64,000 nucleotides of DNA from Pseudoscleropodium purum (taxonomy: Eukaryota; Streptophyta; Bryopsida; Hypnales; Brachytheciaceae). Of this stretch, positions 35,866 through 47,691 are shown piece after piece. The position numbers were made by a program, and so were the translations under genes. Location: the NCBI GenBank assembly GCA_963969395.1, contig OZ017796.1:38926243-38990242 (forward strand). Reading direction: 5' to 3'. The notes beneath the pieces were generated by a model, which did not search any database, had not been told where the DNA came from, and saw nothing but the letters and a program-made list of their open reading frames with translations. How positions within the stretch are numbered: the stretch's first letter is position 1; each line of letters opens with the position of its first letter.

Positions 35866-36060
35866 AGTTGAAATTTGGTATTTAAAGTTGAAGTTAGGTG
35901 TTTAGAGTTAAAGTTAGGTGTTTAGAGTTGAAGTTAGGTGTTTAGAGTTGAAGTTAGGTGATTGGAGTTGAAATTAGGTGATTGGAGTTGAAGTTAGGTG
36001 ATTGGAGTTGAAGTTAGGTGATTGAAGTTAAAATTTGGTCATTAAAGTTGAAGTTTGGAG
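35866..36060 (+). repeat. 20-bp tandem repeat, nine units
   Basis: From 35881 to 36060 the sequence is nine consecutive units of exactly 20 bp, consensus TTTAGAGTTGAAGTTAGGTG with an ATTGGAGTTGAAGTTAGGTG subtype, plus a partial unit before. The two subtypes are clustered, showing stepwise expansion. Because 20 is not a multiple of 3 it is unlikely to be coding. Confidence 0.95.
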
Positions 36061-37900
36061 TTGAAACTTTGGAGTTTGAAGAATTCCAAAAGACCTTGAA
36101 GATAAAAAGATTGAAGATTTGTGTGTTGTAGCTTATAGCTTATTATTCCTAACCTAATTTGGAGGCTTGTTGTCTTTTAATTGTTATTCCTAGCCGGTTT
36201 GAAGACTCATTGTTTTTTTTTGTATTATAAACTTTGTTGCAAACTATGCGATAATTCAAGATTAGTCCCATTTTGTGTTTGTGGTAACGAAATGAGATTA
36301 ATCACCCACATGATTAAATTTTTATGTTGTTCCCATTAATGTGGCACGATTGCTGCTCATCGTAGGTTTGAAGTTTAAGAGCCTATTTTCGAATGGTCAA
36401 CTTGTGGTTTAACCGTTCTATTTTACTCGTCCAAGGCTGTGGGTTCTTATCATATACTTTTATCTTAAACCTTATAGAATCACCATAAAATAGGCTAACG
36501 GGGAGGATTTGAAGATTGAAGAATGAAAACCGAAGAATGAAAAATGAAGACTGAAAATTAAAAGGTTTGAATGAACTTCATATTATACTGTTTTTAGTCG
36601 TAGTCAGAATCTTCGTGATTTTTCAAAGCAAATTCTCTTTATAAAACATTGAGCAATAATGAAGCAATAGAACAAATACAAAATTAGACTTAAATAAGAG
36701 TGAAAGTATTGTTCAATTAAGCAATAATTCTTTAGCATATTGTTACAAACTTAATATCGTCATCTTGCTAAATTGTAGAATAAGAGATTTTATGAAAAAT
36801 AAAATTCCCAAAAAGTGATACTCCTCACTTGTACCCATGCCACTTAGCACCCAATTAATTTGTCACACAATATATACGAGGTGTTTTCAGATGTACCACC
36901 ACTTGTTATCAATATTTATAAGAGAACAATAGATTTCAACAATCATGTAACAACTACTAAATTAAGCAAAGATCAAAAATTGTATTGTTTTTGCTATGAA
37001 AAACGCAACACTTGTTGTTCATTATTTTGGAAGTCAAGTACCATATTTAATATGTCCATGTGCGAGTAACTAATCTTGAACTTTTTCAACACAATTGACG
37101 TAGCAAAAGCTAAAGCTTAGCTACACTTCATATTCGACTAGAATAAAAACTACTCAATGAGTCATAAGCATTAATATTCAAAATTAAAATGAATTTAGTG
37201 GAATATAGAGGCATGGTGAACTGAGCAGTCATGCAACCGTTATCCAACCATTATAAATGGCTTTAATAATCCAATTAAAACACATGTTCCAATCAATCAT
37301 TTTTTGTAATTCAGCTATATTGTGCAAAAATATCTAGAATTTAATTTCATTAGTTATACATTGAGAACAAAAGTAAAACATGATCTGAATTCCTCAAAGC
37401 ACTAGACGAGCTCGTTCAAGAATCAATAAAGCTAATTGATACATTTAATTGAATTTCTTATTTCATTTAAGAAAACATTATTTGTGTGAAATATATCCCA
37501 AAGTATAAATTTTAATTGATAATAATTAAAAATCATAATAGAGATTAAAAAAAAATTCTATTTGTCTCTTTATTTTTTCTTTAAAACAATGATAGATTAT
37601 TATGAAAACTTAAGATTAACTCCTAGGATTTTAATCTCAAAAGAAAAAAAAATTAATCTTGAGATGAAAAAAATAGTAGGAAAAAAAATTATTATTTTTG
37701 GATGTGGCAGTCACTATACCACATTAGCAAGCTATTGCGACCCTCTACAAGACTATTTTCGCAGTTTGGGAATTCACAGTCGTATCGCGGGGAAAAAACT
37801 CCTTTAATATTAAGAAACAATTGACCATCAATGTTGCCGGTGATTTCTTAAATATGTTTGCATCTTTAAATTACAATTGGTACAGAAAGGAGTTTAAATA
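36061..37900. other. AT-rich sequence with short direct repeats, no gene
   Basis: A small GAAGAATGAAAA-type array at about 36505-36560. A short stretch at 37700-37800 is richer in GC than its flanks but gives no recognisable RNA or protein. Confidence 0.35.
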
Positions 37901-38179
37901 AATTGGACTTTGTTTTTGTCTCAAAGATTATACGTTCTGATGGTAGAATTTAAAAGGAATCCAATGGAGAACTTTAAAGGAGCACAATTTATTTCTTTTT
38001 TGATTGATATAATTTGTATTAACTTTTTAGACTTTGAGGTTGTCCTTAGTCAGAGGAAAGAGACATTGAAGATTAAGTCGATCAAGCAAGCAACTCTATG
38101 ACATTAAGGAGCATGAGCCAATTCAAATCCCAATAAGCGCAAGTATTTTTCAATTTGAACCAATTCAATCTTATTTTGA

Positions 38180-38640
38180 TGAAGAATCTCAAGAAGCAAA
38201 ATACTAAATTGGTAACCGAGTGTGCGCAAATCAAAGAGGAGTTCCGATTAATGAAGCAGGAAAAGCAAGAGTATAAGGACATGATGGTTGCAGATTACTA
38301 AGATTTGTTAAATCAAATGGAGCTACTCAAGCTTAAAGCAAAGCGTTTTGAGAAAAAAAACATTTTGAAAAGTAATTCAAAACCAATTCAAAACCCGAAT
38401 TACAGTTGCGAATGGCATTAAAAGAGCGTAAGGTAGAAGAATGGGGGGCTAACTTATAGAAGGTGTTGTCCAAATTGGAGTCATTCCAGTTGAAATTGAA
38501 AGAAGAACTAATTACATTGAAGGAAGAAGGATCTAGAGGTCTTAAGGAAGAATGTCTTCGGTTGCAAATTTGGTACAAAGATAGAGCTGAGGCAAAAGGC
38601 AAGAAAATACAAGATAAACCTTCTCCTCTTAGAAAATGAC
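38180..38640 (+). pseudogene. Decayed coiled-coil coding sequence
   Basis: One frame reads as charged heptad-like protein with a few stops: NTKLVTECAQIKEEFRLMKQ, later KLESFQLKLKEELITLKEE and LKEECLRLQIWYKDRAEAKG. Codon pattern and composition look like protein-coding DNA damaged by point mutation. No family recognised; a retroelement or captured host gene are both possible. Confidence 0.4.
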
Positions 38641-39299
38641 AAAAGATGTCGCACATTGAGGATTTGAAGGCGCTTTCCGACTTGATTGCTCTTACTCTAA
38701 ATTTGGAGTTTGCTTTTGCGTGAAAAAAGGAGGTTTTTTCTTTTATATAAGGTTTATTTTACGAGAAAATTTATCCAAGTCAAAATTTAAAGCAATTTGG
38801 AGCTATATGTTGTAATTAAAGAGTGAAAATTTATTTATAAAGATCGTGGCATAAAAAGATATTATGTTGAGAGATAATGTTGCTACCTTTTGCCAAATTA
38901 GAGACTATGGAACGCAAAGCCTTTTATTTTATTTTGAATTAAAAGCAGTATTGGATTAATGTAGACGGATAGCCATAGCGTATTTAAAAAAGCAATAGAG
39001 ATATGTGAACGCAATTAGCGATTGGATTGAAAAAGGCAGTGAAATTAATTGATTCTTCTTCAAAAGAAAAGAGCTTTGTGTCCAAACCAGAATGGATTAT
39101 GACTTTGACAAATTTGAACAGTACTTTCTAATTCTAACATTGGATGTATAATTTGATTGGAAATGTATAGAAGTAGGTGGTTCATAGTCAAGTGGTGAAT
39201 GTGCATCCCTTCACTTATGCACATAAATTTGAAACAACTAAAGTTAAATTGGACGTTAAGTTGAAGGCTCTGTTTATGCATGAGGTGCCGAGTTGGAAT

Positions 39300-40180
39300 A
39301 TCTTTGCCAAATTGGAGTATATATAGATACAAATTGAAGTATATATGAATACAAATTGAATAAATGATAGTGTACGTACCAAGTTTGGCTGCGAATTTGA
39401 CAACTTTGAAATTATTGTTAGTGTCCTATTCGGAAGTGGAAGATCACTAATATGGATGTTACCAAAATTTGTTTGAGAAGGTGAGAGATGAACCTTTTTC
39501 AAGTTGGGACACATTCATATGGATTGGTAAGAATCAGGTTAACATGAAGAGGGCCCTAGTTGTGGCATTGAATAAATTGGATTATACCAAGCGTGCCTCT
39601 AAATCACCAATTCTTTCATCATCTGTTTTAAGAGATGGACGGTACTGTCCTTGTCCTAGATAATATTTGTAGCAAAAGTCTACCAAATTGGATTTCATTT
39701 AGTATAACTAACCAAAGATTCCGAGACATTTTGGTTCCTATGAGAAATGTGTTTAAGCTTATACGTGGTTTTCTTTGGAATATTGCATGCACAAGGATCC
39801 AGTGTAGTTTTGTGCTAGTGTATTTGTAGGTATACTTGCAAATTGGTGTATGGAGCATAAGTTTGCGGTGGATTGTCAAGTAGAAGCAAAGTTAAGTACA
39901 AATATGGAGATTTTTTTTAAAGTTCATTACCATTCGAGGAGGAGAATCCAAGCGTTGGAGTTAATGTGTATTACTCAATTTTTTTCGAAAGCCCATAATG
40001 TCCTAATTGGTATTGTGCGTGTTACTTTGGGTAAAAAATGGGGACCAGTCATGGTGTTTTATAGCAACCAAGTAGTGATTTAGAGGGAGTGGGATGAATT
40101 AGCACTTGATCTGCGTCATGAAGAAGAGAATTCAAAGTTCCAAATTGTTTCAGTTCAGCGATTGGCCAAAAAAGGAAAAT
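39300..40180 (+). pseudogene. Decayed coding-like sequence of unknown family
   Basis: Several + strand open stretches follow one another, including ALVVALNKLDYTKRASKSP (about 39570), TVLVLDNICSKSLPNW (about 39640) and NVLIGIVRVTLGKKWGPVMV (about 40000), with frame changes and stops. It may continue the remnant at 38180-38640, together forming a larger dead element. I do not recognise it. Confidence 0.3.
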
Positions 40181-41073
40181 GATATGAATAGGTAGTTGAT
40201 AAAAACGTCAATAGATGAATGTAGGGCTATATAGAATCCTTAGTCAGTTGGAATTTTTGATGAATTTTTTATATGCTTTTGTCTTATTTTTATCTATCTT
40301 TTTCTAATTTGGGATATCTGTATGTCTATTTTTAATTTGGTTATTTTCTAAAGAAGATGTGTCAAAAAGTGTATTTCAAGTCAAATTGGTGGAATAGTTG
40401 GATGTGGCTATAGGTCCAAATGGGAGTGAATTAATAGGTAATTCCAAGTCGAAGTTGAGCTAGTCTAGTAAGAGAATTGAGATTAATGTATCAATTGGGA
40501 TGGAAATGATGTGGGATCAAGTGTATTAAAATATTATACCTCTGAATTGGAGTTATGGTTGTGTCAAGTTGAGTGGTGGTTTCTATAGAAGTAGTTAATT
40601 GCAGATCTAGTTTGATTGAGGTTGGTCTAACTACTTGTCTAGGTTCCTATTTGATTTGACTAAATCATCATTTTTATCATCCACTGTTGATCAAAGTCTA
40701 GTACAAGTCCCGACCTGTGTACTCTATATTTTCTTGTTTTCGTGTGTGTCAATGTGTTTGGATGTGGTGAGAAATTTATGTCAAGTTGGAGATATATTTG
40801 TATGTTAAGTTTAATGTGTGCGAGAGTACTAATGAAAAGTAAAATCTGAGTGGTTGTGTTATGAGTGAGATGATTATAACTAAGTAGGAGAATGTGTTGG
40901 AAGGCAAGAAAGTTGGTGACTGAGTGAAGAAATATGGATCTATAGGTGTAAAGGAATACATTGAAATTTTTTAGTTATGTGTTAGTAAGAAAGTATGGGG
41001 AGTGAAATATGTAGAAAGGTGATTTAATCATCAGATGCTTATCGAATTGGAATTCAAAATATCAATTTGGTCT
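40181..41073. other. Intergenic, no gene seen
   Basis: AT-rich with many TTGGA words, as in the decayed coding block to its left, but no readable frame. Confidence 0.3.
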
Positions 41074-41081
41074 CAGTGTGT

Positions 41082-41335
41082 TAGGGTTGACAAATCAGTA
41101 CGTCCGCCCCAAAATAGCGTTCGTAACCCGGACGTCCATCCTCACGGACGCCAGCGGACGCAACGTCCCTCCTGCCGTCGGAAGGCGGACGGACAGGGCG
41201 GGGCGGACGGGGCGGATAGGACGGGGCGGACAGGACGGGGCGGACAGGGGGACAGGACCATGAATGTCAGCGGACGCTGCGGACACAGCGTCTGCGTTTG
41301 AACGTCCCGGACGTCCAACCGTCCTATCAACCCTG
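41082..41335. mobile_element. hAT-like MITE, 254 bp, GC-rich
   Basis: The left end is TAGGGTTGA and the right end TCAACCCTG (so [T/C]AGGGTTGA in inverted orientation), with an inner inverted pair GTACGTCCG/CGGACGTCC. It is flanked by a perfect 8 bp duplication CAGTGTGT (41074-41081 and 41336-41343), the hAT size. The body is very GC-rich, with repeated GGACGGGGCGGACAGG units at about 41180-41250, in a region otherwise near 30% GC. Open frames across it (Arg/Gly-rich) follow from composition and are not genes. Confidence 0.9.
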
Positions 41336-41343
41336 CAGTGTGT

Positions 41344-41970
41344 GCGAGTATGATGAAGGAATTGTAATATGTGCAATCAATGTTGGTTGTGAATGAAGTA
41401 CAACCAATTGTGTGTGAATGTGATTAAATGGTATAAATGAAATTATGCTTGTATGTTATGAGTGAGTTGAGTTGGTCAGTGATATTGAAAATGTTTATTG
41501 AATGTGGATCCAAATCAGGGTTCATAACTGTTATTGTTGCCCCATAGAGTTTCTAATTTATATTAAAAAGTGAGGTTAATTAGCTTCTAGTTGGAGAAGC
41601 TTTAAAAAATATCAAAACAACTTATATAAGTAAATTAAAAGGAATTGTTTAATTCAAAAGTTATGGAATTATGAGTGAGAGTTTAATTTCATTGAGTTAA
41701 TTGAAAATCAGTTTGTATGGAAATAAATGGTATTGAGATTTCAAGAATTAATTTTGAATTAGATGTGTTGAAGTGTGTTATTCCCGAATCGGTTTATCTA
41801 TACTAAGTGTAAGTCAAGTGGGAGTTAATTCAATTTGAGAAGGTGGAATTCCGATAGAACTGAATGCATGGAGTTGGATAGTAAGGACATTAATAAGATT
41901 AATTCTGAATTGGTAGGTGAACGTTGTAGATATTATTGCAGAGAAAAGTACACAAAATAAAATTGTGAGA
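41344..41970. other. Intergenic, no gene seen
   Basis: AT-rich, no supported feature between the hAT-like element and the TTAA element. Confidence 0.4.
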
Positions 41971-42895
41971 TTAACCCCTAAAGATAGGAGACTATGTTTT
42001 CTCCAAAAACACTACAAAACTACCATTTCTAATACTAACATCAAATTTTAGATAAAAAACATTTTTGGATACATTTAACCACAAGATCTTGTAGTAAAGT
42101 ATTTTGAAAAGATGTAAACAAAATTTCAGGATTTTCCACCGCGTAGATTACAAGATATTAATGTTTCAAGTGACAAAAATCATTTTTTGGGCCCTGCGAA
42201 AAACCAGGCAGTTGCACTTTACAGGGTCACATTTGCATGAAAAAATGTTCAAAATGATGGTGCTTCTTTGAATTTATTCTTCAAAGAAATTTGGCTACAT
42301 GCTTGAAAATTTTTAGACCATTTAGAATTGTACAATATATAGGAAAAAAATAGTAAATAGAAAGAAGTAGAGAATGATTCAAAATACTAAATTGTTAATA
42401 ATTTAATTATAAAATATCAATCCCAATAGTTGAAATGTTGTAATAAAAAATTTACATCCTAGGATTTTTTTTTTTCAAAAAATATTAAAAATTGAGTTAA
42501 ATAAAGGACTCCAAAATTTATTTTAGAGTAGGAAATCTATAACTGCATGCAAACTAGAGCACCTCATAACTTTCATCTCATAAATCAAAATGGAATGATT
42601 CAAATCTTTCCACTTATACATGAATCTAAAAAACCAATTCCAGATTTTTATTTTTGAAAAAAAGTGTTTTTTTAAGAAATTTTTGGGTTGCCTGCCGAGC
42701 ATTGAAAATGACATATCATACAATAACTTTTGAACAGTGTAGTCAAAAGTTATGAAAATTTTTGGGCTTTAAAGCTACTCCTTGTACACATGTTGTATAA
42801 AAAATTCAACAAAAAAGATTAAAAACTCCATTTACAGTGAACTACCCAAAATCACTATATTGCCAAAAAACACAGTTTTGACCTTTAGGGGTTAA
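41971..42895 (+). mobile_element. TTAA family 1 copy D, the best preserved (925 bp)
   Basis: Begins TTAACCCCTAAAG and ends CTTTAGGGGTTAA, a perfect 13 bp inverted repeat including the TTAA. The interior is non-coding and AT-rich. Full-length matches are the copies at 120-1060 and 46753-47674. TTAA target sites with CCC-starting ends are the defining features of piggyBac elements; the next bases, GATAG, are also reminiscent of insect piggyBac ends, though this may be chance. Confidence 0.85.
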
Positions 42896-44015
42896 GAAGG
42901 AGCAAACAAAATCAAAAAGTGAAGATTTTATGGTTGTGAGAAGAGTAGACAAAAAGTTGAGTATAAGGAAACTAGTCGACTAGGAAGTGGAAAAGTCCCA
43001 ATAGGTTGTAAGTGTGTCAATCCGATTGGGAAGTTGGAGGAGTTGTAATGTGACAAGTGCATGTGAGATTGAATTGGAGAGAAGTTTGAAGCCTGGTTGG
43101 TGATTTCAGCTATAGTACATCCAAGTTGGAAAATGAGTTCAAGATCCAAGTTGGAGATTGGAAGTTGAAGCTAAATTTTTTTTTTAATATATAACAAATT
43201 AAAAGAAAAATTTGGAAGCTTACCTCAAGCCTTGTAGCCATTAAAAGGGGAGAGGAAAATTTTGGAATTAGAAATACATTGTGAGAATAATAAGTTTGTT
43301 GTAGATCAAACTCTTGCAATGGCCCAAATGGCTTGTTAGTGGTAATTTAGAGACATTCCTATTAAAAAGTCCTCGCTGGGACAAATTTAAACTATAGTTG
43401 GGTAAAATCCAAATTGGTTCCAACACTATCTACAACCATACAAGTTTAAAACTCTTCTTACAAAACCATGTTGGTATCCTTCTACTTCACCAAAAGGTAA
43501 TGCTTCAACTTTGGTATAGAAAGAGAATTCAACTTCATCATTGCCAAAATCTACCTTTCAAATATGGTTGTGCTTAAGGTGCAATCTAATGGTTTGTTAG
43601 AATTCAAGGTGTATTGATGCTATTGTTGGCACTCCACCATTTACCACCATGCAACCCTAACTACAATTTCCAATGTCTATACCTCAAGCTCAAGATGTCA
43701 AGGCATCAATTCAAGACACTTTGCAATATCACCAATCAAACTACTTCAAGCTACAAACAATTGACAAAAACATCATATTAGGAAGCAGGTTTATAAAATT
43801 AAATTATTTCAAACAATGAATTCAACTAGTGCAAAGAAAGCACAAGCACAATTGAAGTGGAAAGAAGTTGTCACCATTGTCATCCTTGAAGAGAATTACT
43901 AATCTTTCACTAGTCCCCACGCTATCTCTTGCTAATCCTATATAAATTCAAATGGTTGTTTTATAACCTCTACTTTTAAACTTTAGGATTATGAGCTTGA
44001 GTCAATGAGGCAAGG
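42896..44015. other. Intergenic sequence, no gene seen
   Basis: Short frames only. The part just before 44016 would be internal retrotransposon sequence if that LTR is a 3' LTR, but no gag/pol or clear polypurine tract is visible. Confidence 0.35.
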
Positions 44016-44207
44016 TGTTAACTCATTTATATTCACCCACCTCAATTTCATCCATCGTCTATACATTTTGTATATGAATTATTGAACCGATCTTGTTAAT
44101 GTCATTATTGTTATTATTCTTCAAGTGAAATTGTGTGTGTTTGTATAAGCATTATATCTATGAATGTGTGAATTTTTTATTTCTATTTGTGTTGATATGT
44201 TGTGATA
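44016..44207 (+). mobile_element. LTR, second copy (solo or 3' LTR)
   Basis: 192 bp, the same length as the LTR at 25607-25798 and matching it in reverse complement throughout, for example ATTAATGTCATTGTTGTTAT versus GTTAATGTCATTATTGTTAT. It starts TGTTAAC and ends TGTGATA (CA mutated to TA). No primer-binding site follows and no target duplication is evident, so it is probably a solo LTR or the end of a decayed element. Confidence 0.75.
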
Positions 44208-45850
44208 GATGCTCCCCTTAATTCCTACTCATAGGAATTATCGACCAATTTTGGATAACTATGAAGAATAATAAATTAGTTTGATTACAACATTATAACT
44301 TGCATATAAATTACTATGGATATGGACTATGTTGAGTCACCTTGTGATGTACCTTGAGCTTGTGAGGACAATGAAGTAGCCTTGTAAGAAAGCTTTTAAA
44401 GCACTCGGCTTCTAGCTAATACTATTATTGACTTCAATAGTCACATATATTTAGTGGAACCTTTCCACTGCTTTTCCAAAAACTATACCCAAAACTAAAA
44501 ATTGGTCTAAGCAACTTCATTAAGTGTCAATGTGCTATTGATCACACAATAATGAAATTGCTAATCATGTCATATTCCCCTCATATATGAAAATAGATTG
44601 ATCATCCTTTCTTGCATAAATGAGGCCCTAGTTGGAAATGGATCATATACCTTGCATAGTCTTGCAATTGATTGGGGTTACCCCTAAAATTTAGAAGAGT
44701 ATATTTTAAGAAGTTTGCTATGATATCTCACAATTGGATCCACCAAAATTCTAAAAAAAACAGAGATTCTAGGAATGTTTAGATTATGATGGTTTGAGGC
44801 AATTTTTTGCCAATATACATCAAAGGAGGGAATCTTGGGAGATTTGCAAGAAGACTAGCAAGGTGCAGTGTAAGTTAGTTACTCTTTCCAAATGAATACA
44901 TAGAAGTGCACCACAATAAGTCTAGGTAATAAATAGAAATTAGATTTAGAATGATCAACATCCAACAAACATTGAAATGAACAAAAAAGAAGGCAAAAGT
45001 CTTAAATACACTACATTTATACATCATTTGTTTGAAATTTGAATGGATTGAATAATATGAGCATACCTATTTACAAAAATATACATCCAAAAATGGATGA
45101 AAATAATCCAATTTTTAGTATGAATAATGAAATTTGGTTGGACCATGCATTAGACAACCACTAGTTTCATCAAACCATCATGCAAAGAACTTTCAACAAG
45201 CTATACTATCAAGAAGAAGTATGTCTAAGTTGTAATCCATCATAAAGGAATTCATTTTGGAGATAAATTATTCTTTTAATTGTTCATCATCCATCTTTTT
45301 TTTAGGTGGCAAAATTTTGCAAGATATTCGAATCTTTTTTTAATGCTAAAGTATAATTAAATTCTATTCTTATTACCAAATTTTTCACCCACTTTGAATG
45401 TTCTTTCATCTACTTAGTAAATGCTCATCTACTTTCAACTACCAAACAAAATAGCAATCACAAATCACTACTCTAGCCACTAAAGGTTCTAATGTCTTGA
45501 AATGTATTTTTGGGATTTCTAGTAAGTTCCCATAATGTTAATTTTTATAGTGTTTAATTTTTTAATTATTTTTTGGAAGGTAGAAGAATGAACAATTCTA
45601 GTATTATATTGATATAATAATTATGTAATACTAAATACATAATAAATAATTAAATAAATTTTTTTTTGTAATACTAAATACAAAATGAATAATTTTAGGT
45701 GTGTATGTATTTTTATGTATGTGTGTGTGTGTATGTATGTATGTACATGTATATATATGTTAGTAAAGATCAATGTCTAGAAAAAATACTTTAATTAATA
45801 AGGTGAAAAGTGTGAAGATTTCTATTTTGTAGGTAGTTATGGTACTTGGT
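44208..45850. other. AT-rich intergenic sequence, no gene seen
   Basis: No coding signal. A GT/GTAT-rich stretch lies at about 45715-45760. Confidence 0.4.
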
Positions 45851-45864
45851 AAAAAAAAAAAAAA

Positions 45865-45926
<62 letters not shown>
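45851..45926. repeat. A15 run followed by an (AT)n microsatellite
   Basis: Fifteen A followed by about 30 uninterrupted AT units up to 45926. Length likely to vary between individuals. Confidence 0.95.
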
Positions 45927-45929
<3 letters not shown>

Positions 45930-46752
45930 ATGCTTGTTAATTAATTCAATATTTTGAATATTCTAAAGCAAAAAAAATGAATATGGTTTTATTCAACTAC
46001 TTACAATAATGCTAGGATTAATGGGAATTGAAAATTTTCAATTCTACATCACAATTATTAGAATTTGAATTTCTCATCGAAATTGTTTCAAGCCTATTTG
46101 TGTTTAATGACTTTAAAAAAAATGAAAATAGCATTCTCAGAGAGTTTTCTTCCTATATATGGTTTATAAATTTTAAAACATATAAATATATTCAAGTCTT
46201 TGTAGTGCAAAAAATTAATGTCAAAATAATTTAAAGTTTATTGACCAAGTCTTGGAGTTTGCAAAAACAACATATTTTTATTCACTTCAAATACTATAAT
46301 CTAGCAATCAAAGAGAACTTTTTTATTGAAAATTTTAATCAAACACTCACCTAGTAGTACAAAGGAAGATCATTTAATTGAATCCCAAAATAAATTATTT
46401 TTCTTCTCTCATTTTATTGTATACACTAGAAATGACAACTTTAGGATGATTTTTATGTAATAAAGTCATAAATCTTTATAATATTCTTAACTTGATATCT
46501 TCAACACCCATCCCAAGATCTTGGGCAAAAAAGGATTTTCCTCTTTCTAGATATTTGGTAGGCATTTATGTTAAGATGATAGTTAATTATATCGTGCATT
46601 TCATTATCAAGCTATCCTATTTTTGAGAGCAACAAAGGGACCTTGCCTTAAGAAGTTAACTGCTAAAGTTCCATTATCTCCTTAGGAACCCATAAAAGTT
46701 TGGAAAATTTCTTATGATCTCAATTTTTAACGTAGTTTTCAAAATTTTCTTC
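45927..46752. other. AT-rich intergenic sequence, no gene seen
   Basis: No supported feature. Confidence 0.4.
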
Positions 46753-47674
46753 TTAACCCCTAAAGTTCCATGACTATGTTTTGACTAGAAACGCTTTAAA
46801 ATTGCCATTTTTAGTACAAGTACCAAATTTTGGGGATTTTTTTATACATATAACAATAGGATCTCTTAGTATTCTTACTTGAAAACATGTGGTAAATTTT
46901 TCAAACATTTCCACCACATGCATTGCAAGATATAAGCATTCAAATTCACTAAAATCATTTTTTTCTGCCCTACAAATAGCAAGGCAACTAGACTTCACAA
47001 GCTCACTTTTCTACCAAAAAAAGGTCCAAAATGGTGATGATTATTTGGATTTCTTTTCCTAGAAAAGTTAGTCACATGCTTGAAAAAATTTCAGATCATT
47101 TGGAATTGTACAATACATAGGAAAAAAATAGTAAGTAGATAGTAATAAAGAATGATTCAAAATACAAAATTGTTAAGAATTCAATTATGAAAAAAAATGC
47201 TAATTCCCATGGTTGCAATGTTGTAATAAAAAATCTACATCTTATACTTTAATTTTTTTTCAAAAATATTGACAATTGAATAATATGAAGGACTTCAAAG
47301 TTTTTTTTGAGTAGAGATTCCATAATTGCCTGCAAACAAAAAATCTTCATAAATTTTGACTCATTGATCAAAATGGAATAATTCAAAGCTTTTCACATGT
47401 CTATAACTTTAAAAAACCAATTTCAAATTTTTGTTTTTGAAAAAAGTGATTTTTTTATCTGCCCTAGACTACCTATACATAAAATGGTAACATATTAGGC
47501 TAAAACTTTTTATTTGTATTTCCAAATGTCATAAAATTTAGTGCATATGAAAGATATTCTTCATCTACACCTTATGTTAAAATTTTAGCTAAAAATTTAC
47601 AAATCCTCATTCACAGCAACTTGTCTAAATTTTCTATACAACCAAAAAATGCATGCTAGTCCTTTAGTGGTTAA
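46753..47674 (+). mobile_element. TTAA family 1 copy E (922 bp)
   Basis: Begins TTAACCCCTAAAG and ends CTTTAGTGG followed by TTAA (47671-47674). Aligned by eye with the copy at 41971-42895 over its whole length, including the AGGAAAAAAATAGTAA block near 47118. Non-coding. Confidence 0.8.
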
Positions 47675-47691
47675 GATTGGAAAAAAAAAAT

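Noticed and set aside
37680..37800. Possible structural RNA or organelle insert
   Set aside because: Slight GC rise only; no match to 5S rRNA, tRNA or a known organelle gene could be recognised.
41035..41301. Arg/Gly-rich open frames on both strands
   Set aside because: They lie in the GC-rich hAT-like MITE and result from its composition and internal repeats.
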